From NCBI GenBank assembly GCA_002897115.2, contig BCIH01000013.1:1-64000 (forward strand): a stretch of 64,000 nucleotides of DNA. Reading direction: 5' to 3'. The stretch is from Prototheca cutis (Eukaryota > Chlorophyta > Trebouxiophyceae > Chlorellales > Chlorellaceae). Positions 45,701 to 53,824 of this stretch are shown in pieces. The position numbers and the translations under genes are program-made. Position 1 is the stretch's first letter. Each line of letters begins with the position of its first letter. The notes under the pieces were generated by a model. That model saw nothing but the letters and a program-made list of their open reading frames with translations, did no database searches and had not been told where the DNA came from.

Positions 45701-48260
45701 CCCTGGAATATCTTCCAGCTCCCCACACAATGCAAACCCAAACAGTGCTACCCAGATCCAGGCCCACCAGCTGCATTGTATGCTCCCATGACGACTGGGG
45801 CCAGGACGAGGTTGACTCCCCCGGCAACGGCCCGCGCCGCATTTCCCATCTGCAGGCGTCGGGATATGCCGGCGTTTAGTCTTTCGTGGTTGCACACATT
45901 ATTGCGTGGTGACTCTACAGCGTCCCCCAAAGGGACATCAATCGGCATCGGACAGCATGCGCGATGTTGACTTGCCCTTCAAGGAACGATGNATGCTGGG
46001 AACCCATGCCGGCCAGCCAGCCCAGTGGACAGAAAGAACTTNCCACCCAGACTGGCACCAAAACAGACCAGGAGTGAGGAGCGAGCGGCATGCACAGCCA
46101 CCATGCTTGAGGAGCACGCTGTGTCCAGCAGCGCAGAGGCCCCATGCAGCCCAAACACGTAAGATACGCGGCCTGTTGTATTGTAGAGGAAGACAATTGT
46201 GCTCGGGTGGGTGCAGGGTCGCATGACACTGCAGGTCCATGTCACGCCCTTGCAAGTTCAGAGTTCGTGCAGGTTGTCCATCCATCNCCCCCCCCCCCAT
46301 ACACACACACCCCACCCCACCCCACCACCACCACCAAAAAAAGAAAGAAGAAAAAGCAGCAAAAACAAAAATCCTGCCTGGAATGACGGAGAGGCTGCCA
46401 TTGGTGGCGCTGTAGCTCGAAGGCGAGCCGGCTTGCAGGGTCTGGGCTTGCAGCAGCAGCGCGTCCGGGTGCGTGGCACCAATGTAAACATCGCATGGCA
46501 TGCGAGCGGTGCCCGCCTGTGGGCCACGACGCGCCAGTACCGGATGCAGCACAGCGCCCGCAGCGCTGAGCACCAGCCGCTGCTGTGGGTCCATACCCCC
46601 GGCTTCCGAAGCACTGATCCCAAATGCCTCCGCATCGAATGCCCAGGCATCTACAAGCGGGGTGGTCGGAGTAAAGATGGGATGGGATGGACGTGCCATT
46701 CACTCGCTGGGGCTATGAGGAAGGCAGGCTGACAAATATCACACCTCATCAAAAACCCCATGCGCTCACCATGCAAAAGGGCGGCAAACCGAGCTGGCTG
46801 CCGAGCACTGGATGCAACAATTTGGTCGACTGCCCACCGGGTGCTTGGGATGGGCTGTGGACAGTCTGNCCCCAGGCCAGCATGTACCGCTGAATTCCCA
46901 GGCCAGCACCCTTCCCCAATGAAGGCCATTTCTCCCCCGTCGGCCCACTGCACCGCCGTGCTTTCCACAATGATCGTGCGTAACGCNGAGAGGCCAAGCG
47001 GGGCGGGGCTGCCCAGCACGCGCGAGGTGCGGCGGCTCCCCGCCACCGGCACCGACACCAGCGGCGCATGCAGGAACAGGCTGCTGCGCCGTCGCTCCTG
47101 CCTGGAAAACTGTTGGTCGGGCGAGCATGCCAGGTGTGCACGCAACTCATCCAGGGTGTTGTAGTCAAACAGTACCGTGGACGGCAGCGCAAAGCCCGTC
47201 TCCTCAGACATCAGGCTGCGATCCGGGAGGAACGACGACGCAATTGGCGGTCAGCAGCCNGGGCTTTGTTCGCTTGTTTGGCGTGTGATTTTTGGATGCA
47301 TGCAATGATTCAAATGCCAAGAGCACAGAGCCATCACACGCCCTCATTGTATTCTGCACCCCTCCTTCCGTATCACCTGGCAAGCTTTAAGAGGTCCAGG
47401 CTGTCCAAACCAAAGGCGCACAGGCCCGTGTGCATGTCAAATCCATCTGCTTCGAGTCCATTGGCCTCCAGGAACGAATGNGTCACTGCCAACAGGCACA
47501 CAGACAGCGCGTCGGAGCCGGCGGGATCTCGGCCGGTCCAGGACGCTGAGATCGTGTCGCCGGCAGGCGAGCCACCGCTCGTGACTGTGTTCGCATGCTT
47601 GACTGTGTCCTCGGGGNTCAATGACAGCGCTCCCGCCAGGACCGGGCCGACCGTGAGGGGCGGTTGCCTGGCGCGCGCTGGGACCGAGTCGTTGGCCGAG
47701 TTGAGCGATGCCACGTCTGGGGCAGCCAATGCCGTCACCGGGATTNCCACAGCAGAACCGGTCTCTGGCTCAGGCAATGCCTTAGCAAGACCTGCCATAT
47801 CCTGGACCACACCACCATCTCCAGGATCTTCCCAGAGAATGGCAGCCAAATACTCGTACACAGCGGACTCGGCAAGCCCGGCATCCAGCAGCTTTACGAC
47901 AATAGCAGCAGCCCCCCCTTCCTTGGGCTTCAACACTGCTTTTTTTTGTTTAGAAAGGGTTAGTGCATGGGGGAAAGGGCATTCTGGGTCTCGTATACTA
48001 AACAGTCTTGGGCTCTCTTTCTAACCACCCACAGTGCACAACCCCCTCNTCCTCCCCCAGACCACTACTCCACTGCCATCCCATATCTTGCGCTTCTCGT
48101 CACTGTGCAATCAAATTCCCTCCTCGCAGCGCATCCGCGTACATTCACGACATGCCGATTGCCAGGGTTCTTACCGGCGTGGTGGGCGAGTCCGGCGGAG
48201 AGGAGGGCGTCCGAGATCTCTGANAGCAGGCCTCCATCCTCGGCCAGCAGCAGGAGCACG
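9924..48260 (-). CDS. Giant multimodular AT-less type I polyketide synthase with Nup98-like C-terminus
   Basis: One gene of about 38 kb with several dozen exons, read from high to low coordinates. Domain order: unknown N-terminus-ACP1; KS1-DH(degenerate)-KR-ACP2; KS2-DH-KR-ACP3; KS3-DH-KR-ACP4-ACP5; KS4-DH-ER-KR-ACP6; KS5-DH-KR-ACP7-ACP8; KS6-DH(degenerate)-KR-ACP9; Nup98 autopeptidase-like domain. All six KS keep the active-site Cys (DTACSS) and both His motifs (HGTGT, GHxE). Each KS follows its upstream ACP in the same exon or across a plausible intron, which argues for a single polypeptide. I found no GHSxGE acyltransferase motif, so an AT is presumably supplied in trans, as in other algal PKSs. 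No thioesterase or reductase ends the chain. The stop is at 9924-9926. The first coding exon is unresolved: the 5'-most segment I can support starts near 48260 after a likely splice acceptor, so the true start lies further upstream. Confidence 0.9.
9927..10372 (-). other. Nup98 autopeptidase-like domain fused to the PKS C-terminus
   Basis: About 145 residues. [20 protein letters not shown] corresponds to the YYT-PSL--L start of the Nup98 C-terminal (nucleoporin autopeptidase) domain. [20 protein letters not shown] matches the F-VGR-G-GSI-F segment. [27 protein letters not shown] and FSRETGEWV match the DLRGLDLE, VGQGLN-PA and Y-P-TGEW motifs in the same order and spacing. The cleavage site His-Phe-Ser that normally ends the domain is replaced by Gly-Phe-Pro (PGFPGPTS then stop), so self-cleavage is probably lost. 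It is read in one frame with ACP9, no intron between. Role unknown; docking to a partner is one possibility. Confidence 0.85.
10605..10820 (-). other. PKS ACP9 (terminal carrier)
   Basis: [17 protein letters not shown] (Ser near 10725), then [19 protein letters not shown]. It is in the same uninterrupted reading frame as the Nup98-like domain that follows after a linker of roughly 80-90 residues rich in Ala, Arg, Gln and Pro. Confidence 0.88.
11020..12990 (-). other. PKS KR6 ketoreductase
   Basis: Structural half around 12.2-12.9 kb ([13 protein letters not shown]). [13 protein letters not shown] (11925-11965), [12 protein letters not shown] (Asp kept), [10 protein letters not shown] and [14 protein letters not shown] (11480-11560). 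Ends [14 protein letters not shown] near 11140. A 24-G run lies in an intron. Confidence 0.82.
12546..12569. repeat. Poly-G run in a PKS intron
   Basis: 24 consecutive G on the plus strand after a short TG stretch, inside an intron of the KR6 region (C-run in the transcript). Confidence 0.95.
13450..14015 (-). other. PKS DH6, degenerate dehydratase-like region
   Basis: The segment reads [16 protein letters not shown] (about 13835-13890). It lines up with the DH core, but the catalytic His before the VxG is missing. Probably a non-functional dehydratase remnant. Confidence 0.5.
14020..16110 (-). other. PKS KS6 ketosynthase
   Basis: [13 protein letters not shown] start; [14 protein letters not shown]; Cys in [16 protein letters not shown] (15240-15290); [15 protein letters not shown] (14580-14628); the Lys (SSKARS) and the His (FAHTEGAAG, 14245-14275) motifs are separated by an intron; ends [12 protein letters not shown], with Ala where NAHA is usual. 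Confidence 0.83.
16280..16725 (-). other. PKS ACP8 (second of a tandem pair)
   Basis: [14 protein letters not shown] and SEDQPLRE end one exon. After an intron the domain resumes with [15 protein letters not shown] and [20 protein letters not shown]6 starts in the same exon. Confidence 0.8.
16850..17060 (-). other. PKS ACP7 (first of a tandem pair)
   Basis: [18 protein letters not shown] (Ser near 16975), then [18 protein letters not shown]. It is followed by another carrier in the same module. Confidence 0.82.
17210..18280 (-). other. PKS KR5 ketoreductase
   Basis: [18 protein letters not shown] (17860-17915), [11 protein letters not shown] (B-type Asp), [10 protein letters not shown] and [14 protein letters not shown] (17440-17520), then [14 protein letters not shown]. 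The structural half precedes it up to about 18850. Confidence 0.83.
18900..19800 (-). other. PKS DH5 dehydratase
   Basis: HHLLGTVG, then AYVRDHQ at an exon end and [14 protein letters not shown] after the intron (19505-19545). [13 protein letters not shown] (19040-19082) keeps the Asp. Predicted active. Confidence 0.75.
19870..21520 (-). other. PKS KS5 ketosynthase
   Basis: Begins [13 protein letters not shown] without a GCRFPG motif, and the DPQQR motif reads DPQQGHLL. Cys in [14 protein letters not shown] (20895-20935); [15 protein letters not shown] (20250-20297); [13 protein letters not shown] (20085-20125); ends [11 protein letters not shown]. Confidence 0.83.
20706..20772. repeat. Poly-C run followed by a CA repeat in a PKS intron
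   Basis: 34 C followed directly by about 16 CA units, inside an intron of KS5. On the transcribed strand it reads as a GT repeat followed by a G run, next to the exon ending near AAAGEAEY. Confidence 0.95.
21670..22055 (-). other. PKS ACP6
   Basis: [12 protein letters not shown] ends one exon near 21950. After an intron [11 protein letters not shown] and [14 protein letters not shown] continue. KS5 follows in the same exon. Confidence 0.82.
22200..23230 (-). other. PKS KR4 ketoreductase
   Basis: [20 protein letters not shown] (23035-23095), [12 protein letters not shown] (B-type Asp), then LFSSIA and [14 protein letters not shown] (22435-22520). Ends [14 protein letters not shown]. Confidence 0.84.
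23320..24640 (-). other. PKS ER4 enoyl reductase
   Basis: [20 protein letters not shown] (24440-24525) is the substrate-site motif of PKS enoyl reductases. The nucleotide-binding part reads [17 protein letters not shown] near 23900, and [12 protein letters not shown] is near 23520. This is the only ER in the synthase. A long GT repeat lies in the intron just upstream. Confidence 0.85.
24657..24726. repeat. GT dinucleotide repeat in a PKS intron
   Basis: About 35 GT units upstream of the ER domain exon (CA units in the transcript). Confidence 0.95.
25650..26480 (-). other. PKS DH4 dehydratase
   Basis: [21 protein letters not shown] (about 26315-26385) contains the catalytic His. [11 protein letters not shown] (25850-25895) carries the Asp. 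Predicted active; the enoyl reductase follows. Confidence 0.78.
26560..28720 (-). other. PKS KS4 ketosynthase
   Basis: The usual first strand with a GCRFPG-like motif is not recognisable; homology starts at [12 protein letters not shown]. Cys in [14 protein letters not shown] (27870-27925), His motifs [14 protein letters not shown] (27228-27275) and [12 protein letters not shown] (27108-27150). Ends [14 protein letters not shown]. Confidence 0.84.
27060..27089. repeat. TCAA tetranucleotide repeat
   Basis: Seven near-perfect TCAA units in a PKS intron of the KS4 region, just after the exon carrying GHTEGAAG. Confidence 0.9.
28735..29095 (-). other. PKS ACP5 (second of a tandem pair)
   Basis: First half from [15 protein letters not shown]. 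After an intron, [15 protein letters not shown] (Ser near 28870), then [21 protein letters not shown]4 follows in the same exon. Confidence 0.75.
29190..29630 (-). other. PKS ACP4 (first of a tandem pair)
   Basis: [15 protein letters not shown] (29500-29550), an intron, then [18 protein letters not shown]. It is followed by a second carrier, ACP5, rather than by a KS. Confidence 0.8.
29780..31430 (-). other. PKS KR3 ketoreductase
   Basis: [11 protein letters not shown] (30590-30635) binds [15 protein letters not shown] carries the B-type Asp. FSSVAG with [14 protein letters not shown] (30050-30140) supplies the catalytic residues. It ends [12 protein letters not shown]. Confidence 0.83.
31600..32480 (-). 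other. PKS DH3 dehydratase
   Basis: His motif WLNEHALQ is interrupted by an intron and resumes with [13 protein letters not shown]. The second motif [14 protein letters not shown] (31725-31775) keeps the Asp. Predicted active. Confidence 0.75.
32580..34710 (-). other. PKS KS3 ketosynthase
   Basis: Starts [12 protein letters not shown] and includes [18 protein letters not shown] (about 34030). Cys in [14 protein letters not shown] (33398-33435); His motifs [15 protein letters not shown] (32968-33015) and [12 protein letters not shown] (32808-32845); ends [12 protein letters not shown]. An AT-rich tract plus G-run lies in one intron. Confidence 0.87.
34093..34175. repeat. AT-rich tract ending in a G run, PKS intron
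   Basis: About 70 bases almost entirely of T and A (TTTTATTTATTTTATG, then TTTTTATTTTT units) followed by 13 G, inside a KS3 intron. It stands out against the surrounding GC-rich DNA. Confidence 0.9.
34820..35055 (-). other. PKS ACP3
   Basis: [17 protein letters not shown] (phosphopantetheine Ser near 34950), then [20 protein letters not shown]3 begins downstream in the same exon. Confidence 0.88.
35190..36900 (-). other. PKS KR2 ketoreductase
   Basis: Structural half precedes [11 protein letters not shown] (36188-36235). [12 protein letters not shown] keeps the B-type Asp. SSASG plus [13 protein letters not shown] (35500-35608) supply Ser, Tyr and Asn. It ends [12 protein letters not shown]. 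Confidence 0.83.
36960..38020 (-). other. PKS DH2 dehydratase
   Basis: Catalytic His in [10 protein letters not shown], followed by LPGACMLEA (about 37850-37930). The second motif [15 protein letters not shown] (37175-37220) keeps the catalytic Asp. Predicted active. Confidence 0.8.
38085..40710 (-). other. PKS KS2 ketosynthase
   Basis: Fragments in order: DPQQRLMLE (about 40180), [13 protein letters not shown] (about 39700), active-site Cys in [14 protein letters not shown] (39457-39493), [15 protein letters not shown] (38606-38648), [14 protein letters not shown] (38483-38530). Several introns, one with a long G/T-rich tract. Confidence 0.86.
40795..41045 (-). other. PKS ACP2
   Basis: Carrier domain with [12 protein letters not shown] (Ser near 40915) followed by [18 protein letters not shown]. 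It lies in one exon with the start of KS2. Confidence 0.88.
41370..42699 (-). other. PKS KR1 ketoreductase
   Basis: NADPH-binding motif [11 protein letters not shown] (about 42370-42425). Catalytic Ser, Tyr and Asn are in [12 protein letters not shown] and STAYAAAN (41764-41844). [11 protein letters not shown] keeps the Asp typical of B-type ketoreductases. It ends with [11 protein letters not shown]. Confidence 0.85.
42700..43960 (-). other. PKS DH1, degenerate dehydratase-like region
   Basis: Sits where a DH belongs. The His segment reads [19 protein letters not shown], lacking the usual Gly-x4-Pro, and the second motif reads RPAIRQID where HPALLD is expected. The fold may be kept but dehydratase activity is doubtful. 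Confidence 0.5.
43965..46945 (-). other. PKS KS1 ketosynthase
   Basis: Begins with [12 protein letters not shown] and MDPQQRLVL. Active-site Cys is in [14 protein letters not shown] (about 46091-46128), the first His in [14 protein letters not shown] (44793-44832) and the second in [11 protein letters not shown] (44523-44566). It ends with GTNAHAIVE. It is split into several exons by short introns. Confidence 0.88.
46284..46365. repeat. Low-complexity C/CA/CCCCA/A-rich tract, PKS intron
   Basis: A C run, CA units, CCCCA units and an A/G-rich stretch follow one another in an intron of KS1. No coding potential. Confidence 0.85.
47120..47514 (-). other. PKS ACP1 (loading or first carrier)
   Basis: Acyl carrier domain split by an intron. 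The first half ends [14 protein letters not shown]; its Ser would carry phosphopantetheine. The second half continues [20 protein letters not shown], the typical helix after the GLDS loop. The KS1 start follows in the same exon. Confidence 0.8.
47515..48260 (-). other. PKS N-terminal region of unknown function
   Basis: The first PKS segment I can support has exon 1' near 48260-48180 ([22 protein letters not shown]), a GTAAGA donor, then an exon from about 47940 beginning [20 protein letters not shown]. It is helical and Ala/Leu-rich. No acyl-ligase, AT or other loading enzyme is recognisable. An open frame further upstream (about 48350-48700, minus) might contribute another exon. Confidence 0.4.
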
Positions 48261-49082
48261 GTACGCTCGCCGTCATCGCTGCACAGTCACGGGGCAATAA
48301 ACGGAAATATCCATCCGAAATGGTATTCGTCTGCATGGCATAATCCAGCGTCACGGCTGGTCATCCCATGCGCTGCCAGACCCGACACAACGCGGTGTCC
48401 CCTGCGGCGCGCAACCCGAACCCCGACCGCATAATAAACCCAGCGCCGGCGATCCAAGGCACCTGGCGTCCAATAGCAGTCGGCCAAATCCGACGGCTTC
48501 TTCCGAATTCGATACGGCGCAGAACTTGGCTATACCGCGACAGCCAAAGGGATCGCCCCAGCAGGGCAAGGGGATGAGCTGGGCGGCCATCTCGGACCAC
48601 GCAACCCCCGATCCTCGACAGGCGATNCGCGGTTGCACGACCCACAACGACTTCCAGCCCGGCTCAATCGATTCTTTCCAATATGGTTTATTATAATGGG
48701 ATTGAGTACTGGATTGNCACTGACCCATGCGCGCACCCAGTGCGCCCTGCCAGGTCGACCAGTCATCTCCTCACCCATCAGCACAGCAGCACGGCCGGCT
48801 TCGGGCGACGTTTGCGAGCAGAGCGGCCCCAGCGTGCGTGGCGAAGCCAAGCGTTGTGCGCAGGTGTGGAGGCAGTGCGCCAGATTTCCCGACACTTTCA
48901 ATTACAATACTCATTATAGTTACGAAATCGCAAGGATAAAATGAGGAAAACGCAGAGGGACCCCTGATGGGTGCAAAGGGGCCCCCGGCNCTGCGGCCAG
49001 GTGCCTCGGGATCGGTGCTGCACGATCGGCGTATATGTGCTGAGGATTGCGGGTACTCGGTCGTTGTGTGGTGTACGGCGCA
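48261..49082. promoter_or_regulatory. Divergent upstream region of the PKS and GH47 genes
   Basis: About 0.8 kb between the 5'-most supported PKS segment (minus) and the mannosidase start (plus). A minus-strand open frame at about 48351-48728 could be a missing first PKS exon, but I recognise nothing in it. No clear TATA box. Probably a shared promoter region. Confidence 0.4.
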
Positions 49083-52000
49083 ATGGAGAGGCCATGCAAT
49101 GAATTGGAGGAAGATTTGTTGCACCCTTCCGGTGTAGGGCCCAGGCCGGCATGGCGGAGGCGAGGGAGCAGGACCATCCTGCTCCTGCTGACCACCGCGT
49201 TCATCCTCGCCGCGGTGTCCATGTGGCGCCACNACCCTTTTAGACGGAAATTCGATCCTGCGGATCAGTGCACCTACCGCGGCNTGGCCGAGCCTGACGC
49301 GCCGCGTTGTGCCGTGGGTGGCCTGTGCGCAACTGCGGCCTTGACCTGTGCCGCTACGGCCCAAAAGGCTGACCCGCACGCTGCGCGCGACTGCGAGCTG
49401 GCTGGCGTCACCAGGCCATCCCGGAGAGCCAAGATTATTAAATCGGCCGTGCAGGACACCTGGGAAGCCTACAAGTAAGACTTGGAATTGTTNGTTGAGA
49501 CAGGGTGGTGGTGGTGGTGGAGCAGTTGCCGCTCCCCCTGGGCCACAACCAATTTTCGACTCGAAGTGCCACCTGCTGCACTTGATCGTGCCTGTGTTCT
49601 GCTGCATACAACCCATACTCCTTTTTTCATCACTCAACCCTCTTCGGATCATGTCCCTCAAACAGATTTTGCGCATGGGGCAAGGACATCCTGCTGCCAA
49701 ACATGTGCCGCGGCATGCGGTGGATGGGCTTTGGCGCGACCATCGTGGACAGCCTGTCCACCCTGGCGCTCATGGGCCTACGACACGAGTTTGAACAAGG
49801 CACGGCCTGGGTAGCGGCCAACTTGACCGACCAGCTCAAGCAGCCCGTCAACGTTTTTGAGACCAACATCAGGCTCATCGGCGGCCTGCTGTCGGCGCAT
49901 GCCCTGGCAAGAGACAAACTGCACCCGGGCGTCGACACCGCACCCCTCCTGGCTGCCGCCATCGAAATCGGTGCACGCATGGAATCGGCTTTCCTACTCA
50001 GCCCTGCAGGTGGGTTTGGCGGTAACGGGTGGGTATGGACAGCTCCTTCGTACCAGCATCATTTCCCAGAGGGCACTAGGATGATTTTGACCAAAAAAAG
50101 GAGTCGAGGGACCCCAGCTTCCGTTCAGCTTCCTGCTTCCTCCCCCCAATCCACAGGCATGCCATTCAGCACAGTCAACCCAGCCACGGGGGACGTGGTG
50201 GTTCCACAGGAGCATCCCATGAGTGTCCTGGCCGACGTGGGGACACTGTCCCTGGAGCACACGCTGCTCTCGCGATACTCGGGCAAGTCTTAGGGTTGGT
50301 TGGTTGGGCGGATGGAGGTGCGGAAGGCAGGGATGCAGCGGTATGTGTTCGCATTGCGGTCGGCGAATTGTCTGCGTGCCTTTGGCAAGGAAAAAATTCT
50401 CCTGCTGAGGGACATGCGTCGCTGCACAGTCTGTTGCTATGGACGATCTNACAAGTTGCCAAAGAATCCAGCCTCCGCCAAACCCATCATGCAGGGGACG
50501 ACAGATTCGAGGAACGAGCTCGACACGTCCACACAGTGCTGGCACCTGCTCGGCGCACGTACCGCGGGCTGATGCCCTCCACAGTTGACCCACAGACGGG
50601 GAACGTGATCGGCTCCCGAGTGACCATGGGTGAGAGTTGATACAGCGGATTTCATGCTTGTTTGCATGCGCTGTGTTGTTGAGGGTTGGCGTGGTGATCC
50701 TGGCAAGGAGGCATAGATCACGTTACTGAATGTCAACGACTGGGGTTAGTTACGCCCCCACAAAATGCCACAGCATTGTTGGTAGTTTCCGAGCCCTCAC
50801 AACTCGGAACTCCTCGGTCAATCAACGCTGTTGCAGGGCCGGGATCGGATTCATATTATGAGTACCTGCTCAAACAGTGGATCCACACGGGCAAAACCGA
50901 CTCTGAGCTCCTCCAAGCATACATCCAGGTCGCGCCAGTGATGCTGTGTGTATTGGGGGAGAACCGCGCAACACACCCACACGTACCAGCGCTGCTGAAC
51001 TGTTTCGCTTCCCTTGTTCAAAACCCGCCAGGCGATGAGGAGCATGCGGGAGAGGTTGCTGCGCAAGTCAGCCGGGGGCCTCTGGTTTCTGGAGGAGATG
51101 GACATCACGACAAACTCGACGTGGCCCAAGATGTCCCACCTGACATGTTTTGTCCCTGGTACGTTGTTGTAGTGGCCGAGGGAAGGTGCGGGGCGGCTGG
51201 TGGTGCCAAAGAGTGGTCTGCACATGTTANNNNNNNNNNNNNNNNNNNNNNNNNNNNNNNNNNNNNNNNNNNNNNNNNNNNNNNNNNNNNNNNNNNNNNN
51301 NNNNNNNNNNNNNNNNNNNNNNNNNNNNNNNNNNNNNNNNNNNNNNNNNNNNNNNNNNNNNNNNNNNNNNNNNNAACCCCAACGTACACACACACTACCA
51401 CAACAACAACAACCACTGGCGTAGGCATGCTTGCACTGGGCCACTTTCATGGCGTGGACACAAGGGTCCCCGGTGTGACAAACCCCAATATCGCGCCCGG
51501 CATGAGCGACCTGCGGTTGGCGAGGGAACTGGCCCTCGCCTGTTATGAGGGAGCAAGGGGAACCAACACGGGTCTGCCGCCGGAGACCTGGCACTGGATC
51601 ACGCACATCCCCGGTGTGTGTGCATTGGTGTGCTGTTCTGTTGGTCGTGAGCGTGGGCTGGGTGCTCTGCGAACTCGGCGAATTATCCGACGGTCTTGTT
51701 CCCCATGTGTGCTCAGAAGATGGAGTCTCTCCATCCATGCAGATGGCAACCCTCGGGGCATGGGCGATTTCCTGCTCAACTCCCAGGTGATTATTGGTGA
51801 TTGGCGGTGGGACATGTGTGTGGTGTCGGTGCACGCGCTGTGCGGTCTGAACGACAGCCCCAAACCCATTTCATGAACACGAATCTGGAGCACCCCTCCA
51901 TTCCAAACACACAATAATATTACTGCATCACAGGACACAAATAACGACCTGCGACCCGAAATTGCCGAGTCGCTGTACATGCTCTGGAAGGTCACCGGCG

Positions 52001-52548
52001 ACCCGGTGTACCGCGAGTGGGGGTGGGAGCTGTTCCGGGCCTTTGAACGCTGGTCGCGCGTGCCCGAGGCACTGCGAGACGCAGATGGCAATGCTTGTGA
52101 TGCCGAGGACAGCGCAACCNGCTGCCAGCTTCGGTTCACGGGCTACTCCACGGTGCAGGACGTGNGTGTCATACCGCCGGGATTCATGAACAAGATGGAG
52201 ACGTTTTTCATCGCGGAAACCCTAAAATATCTCTGGCTTCTGCAAGTCGACACGCCCGAAGGCTGCGCAGTCCAAGACTGTGTCGCACCCACGGCCTGGG
52301 CTCCCCCCGTCCTGCCGCTGCGCGACTGGATCCTCAACACCGAAGCGCACCCGCTGCCCGTCGCGGGGCCCGTGGCTGCCCCCCGGGTGAAGACCGTGAA
52401 GGGCCTGGAAGAGTCGCACCTGCGGCCCTTTGGCCGGGGCGCCGTCAACTTTAACTTTGTCATCGACCCTACCAGCGTGTTCAAGAAGCTCGACCCGCGC
52501 ATGGCCGCCAAGCAACGGCGCCGGGCCGCGCACTCCTGGGAGCGCTGA
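49083..52548 (+). CDS. Glycoside hydrolase family 47 alpha-1,2-mannosidase
   Basis: Class I alpha-1,2-mannosidase of ER/Golgi N-glycan trimming, a type II membrane protein. Nine exons in consistent phase give 687 residues: 49083-49474, 49666-50009, 50157-50282, 50495-50629, 50837-50928, 51032-51158, 51425-51613, 51743-51786 and 51934-52548. A membrane anchor ([18 protein letters not shown]) follows a short basic cytosolic tail. Family signatures in order: [50 protein letters not shown] (acid Glu), [42 protein letters not shown] (Glu), [20 protein letters not shown] and [10 protein letters not shown] (calcium-binding Thr). The intron after 50282 starts GCAAGT, a GC-AG intron, and this choice restores the RYSGDDRFEE alignment. 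A 145-base assembly gap lies in the intron after 51158. A TGTAA signal follows at 52786. Confidence 0.92.
51230..51374. other. Assembly gap (run of N)
   Basis: 145 N within a GH47 intron; the reading frame joins correctly across it, so no exon appears lost. The far side begins with a CA-rich stretch, which suggests a collapsed or unsequenced low-complexity tract. Confidence 0.98.
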
Positions 52549-52978
52549 TTTCCCGTTGGGGTGGACACCACTTGGAACGCTGATTCTGCCAAAGGGGCTG
52601 AGCCCAAGCCTGCCCATCTGTGGGAACGGAATGAACGTGAAACGTCTNTTCTTTTGGGACTGACGCCCCGCTTGGACTCGCTGCGTGGCACAGACTCGCG
52701 CGGCGCTGCTGCTGCTCCGCCCAACAAAAAAATGCCACACTGTTCTCCTCATTCCTTTGACACATTGAGAGGGTCAGGGAGGCCCTGTAAGAACTGACCA
52801 GCAGTGCAAAGGGTTTGGGTAAAGGGCGTCGAACTGCGTGTGCACAATGTGACACACCTGCATCACCTTGTTCGACTGAAAGCGTGTCGCTTCTTTTCAC
52901 AGATGAAATAAAAATTGCGCGCAGCAATTTTGCCGGACTGGAACCCAGGGTCAGCGGGAATCTGTCGGCAACACAGCA
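52549..52978. other. Convergent 3' region of GH47 and bL35 genes
   Basis: 430 bases between two converging stop codons. It holds the probable GH47 3' UTR with its TGTAA signal and the bL35 3' UTR. No further gene seen. Confidence 0.6.
52786..52790 (+). promoter_or_regulatory. TGTAA polyadenylation-type signal of GH47
   Basis: TGTAA lies about 240 bases after the GH47 stop codon. TGTAA is the usual green-algal poly(A) signal. Confidence 0.45.
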
Positions 52979-53824
52979 TCATCGAATCCCGGCGTACGGC
53001 ATGCACCCCTGGATGTTGTCCTTGTCCGCTGCAGCCGTTGGCTTCTCGTTCCTGATCATACGGGGCCAAGGAGTGGTGATGATGATGCTGGCCNTCTCAT
53101 CGTGCCACCATGATGCATTNGGTATGGCGCCACATTCAGCACCAAACCCAACCAACACAAGAAGCCGTTTGCTGGCAGTTTGGCTGCTCCGAGGAAAACC
53201 CAGGCATCGAGGCACCAGCCTACCGAAACACACCAAAAGACACAGCTATCAAACCTGGCCCTCAGAAGCCGTGACTTGCGCTTCTTTTCGTTCAAGTGCT
53301 GCTTCCCTGCTCGTCGGTGCATCACTTTGCCCGTGCCGGTGACCTTGAACCTCTTGGCAGCTGCCTGCATGAGCATGTGGAATCACCAGCAGGATTCCGN
53401 GTGGGCCACTTGGGGTTACATCACGGCACATGCCCGGAGCGTGCGGGCTGCGCTGTGCAACAATAAACCGTGCTGTGCATGCCAGCATGCTGCCACTCCG
53501 ATCACTGGCAAGCACGGTGGGGTCGACGAATGCACAACCACAAAACAGCTCCGGAACATCAGTCCCCACCTTGCGTGTCTTGAGCTTGCCCCCCCTCCGT
53601 CCATCTGCGCACACGACGACCAGTGGCGTGGCCACCAGTGGTTTGAGTTTGGGTGATCTGAACGGCCCAGGCAGCTGGGGTGCCTTGCAGGGACTGAAGA
53701 GCTTTGGGGCGCTGCAGGGGGTGGGCCCCAGCTTGGCACACCTGAAAACGGTGGCCCGCTTGCAGCCGCTCAGAGAAGCGGCTGACACAAAAGGCCTGAT
53801 TCCCTGCATTGAGAACGCACCCAT
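52979..53824 (-). CDS. Plastid ribosomal protein bL35 precursor
   Basis: Nuclear-encoded large-subunit protein of the chloroplast ribosome. Three exons in consistent phase (53824-53570, 53364-53255, 53051-52979) give 145 residues. The N-terminal 75 or so residues are rich in Ser, Ala, Lys and Pro with hardly any acidic residues, as in a chloroplast transit peptide, and end at LVVVCADGRRGGKLKTRK. The mature part has the bL35 signature KAAAKRFKVTGTGKVMHRR, AGKQHLNEKKRKSRLLRA and the C-terminal DKDNIQGCMPYAGIR. The start at 53824 is the first in-frame Met; a Met further upstream after an intron is possible. It converges on the GH47 gene. Confidence 0.88.

Noticed and set aside
43965..46945. Possible acyltransferase after KS1
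   Set aside because: Searched by eye for GHSxGE and for the usual KS-AT linker; none found. The region reads as a degenerate DH followed by KR.
9924..48260. Several separate PKS genes instead of one
   Set aside because: Each ACP and the next KS start are in the same exon or joined by plausible introns, and there is no spacer with a stop plus a new start between modules.
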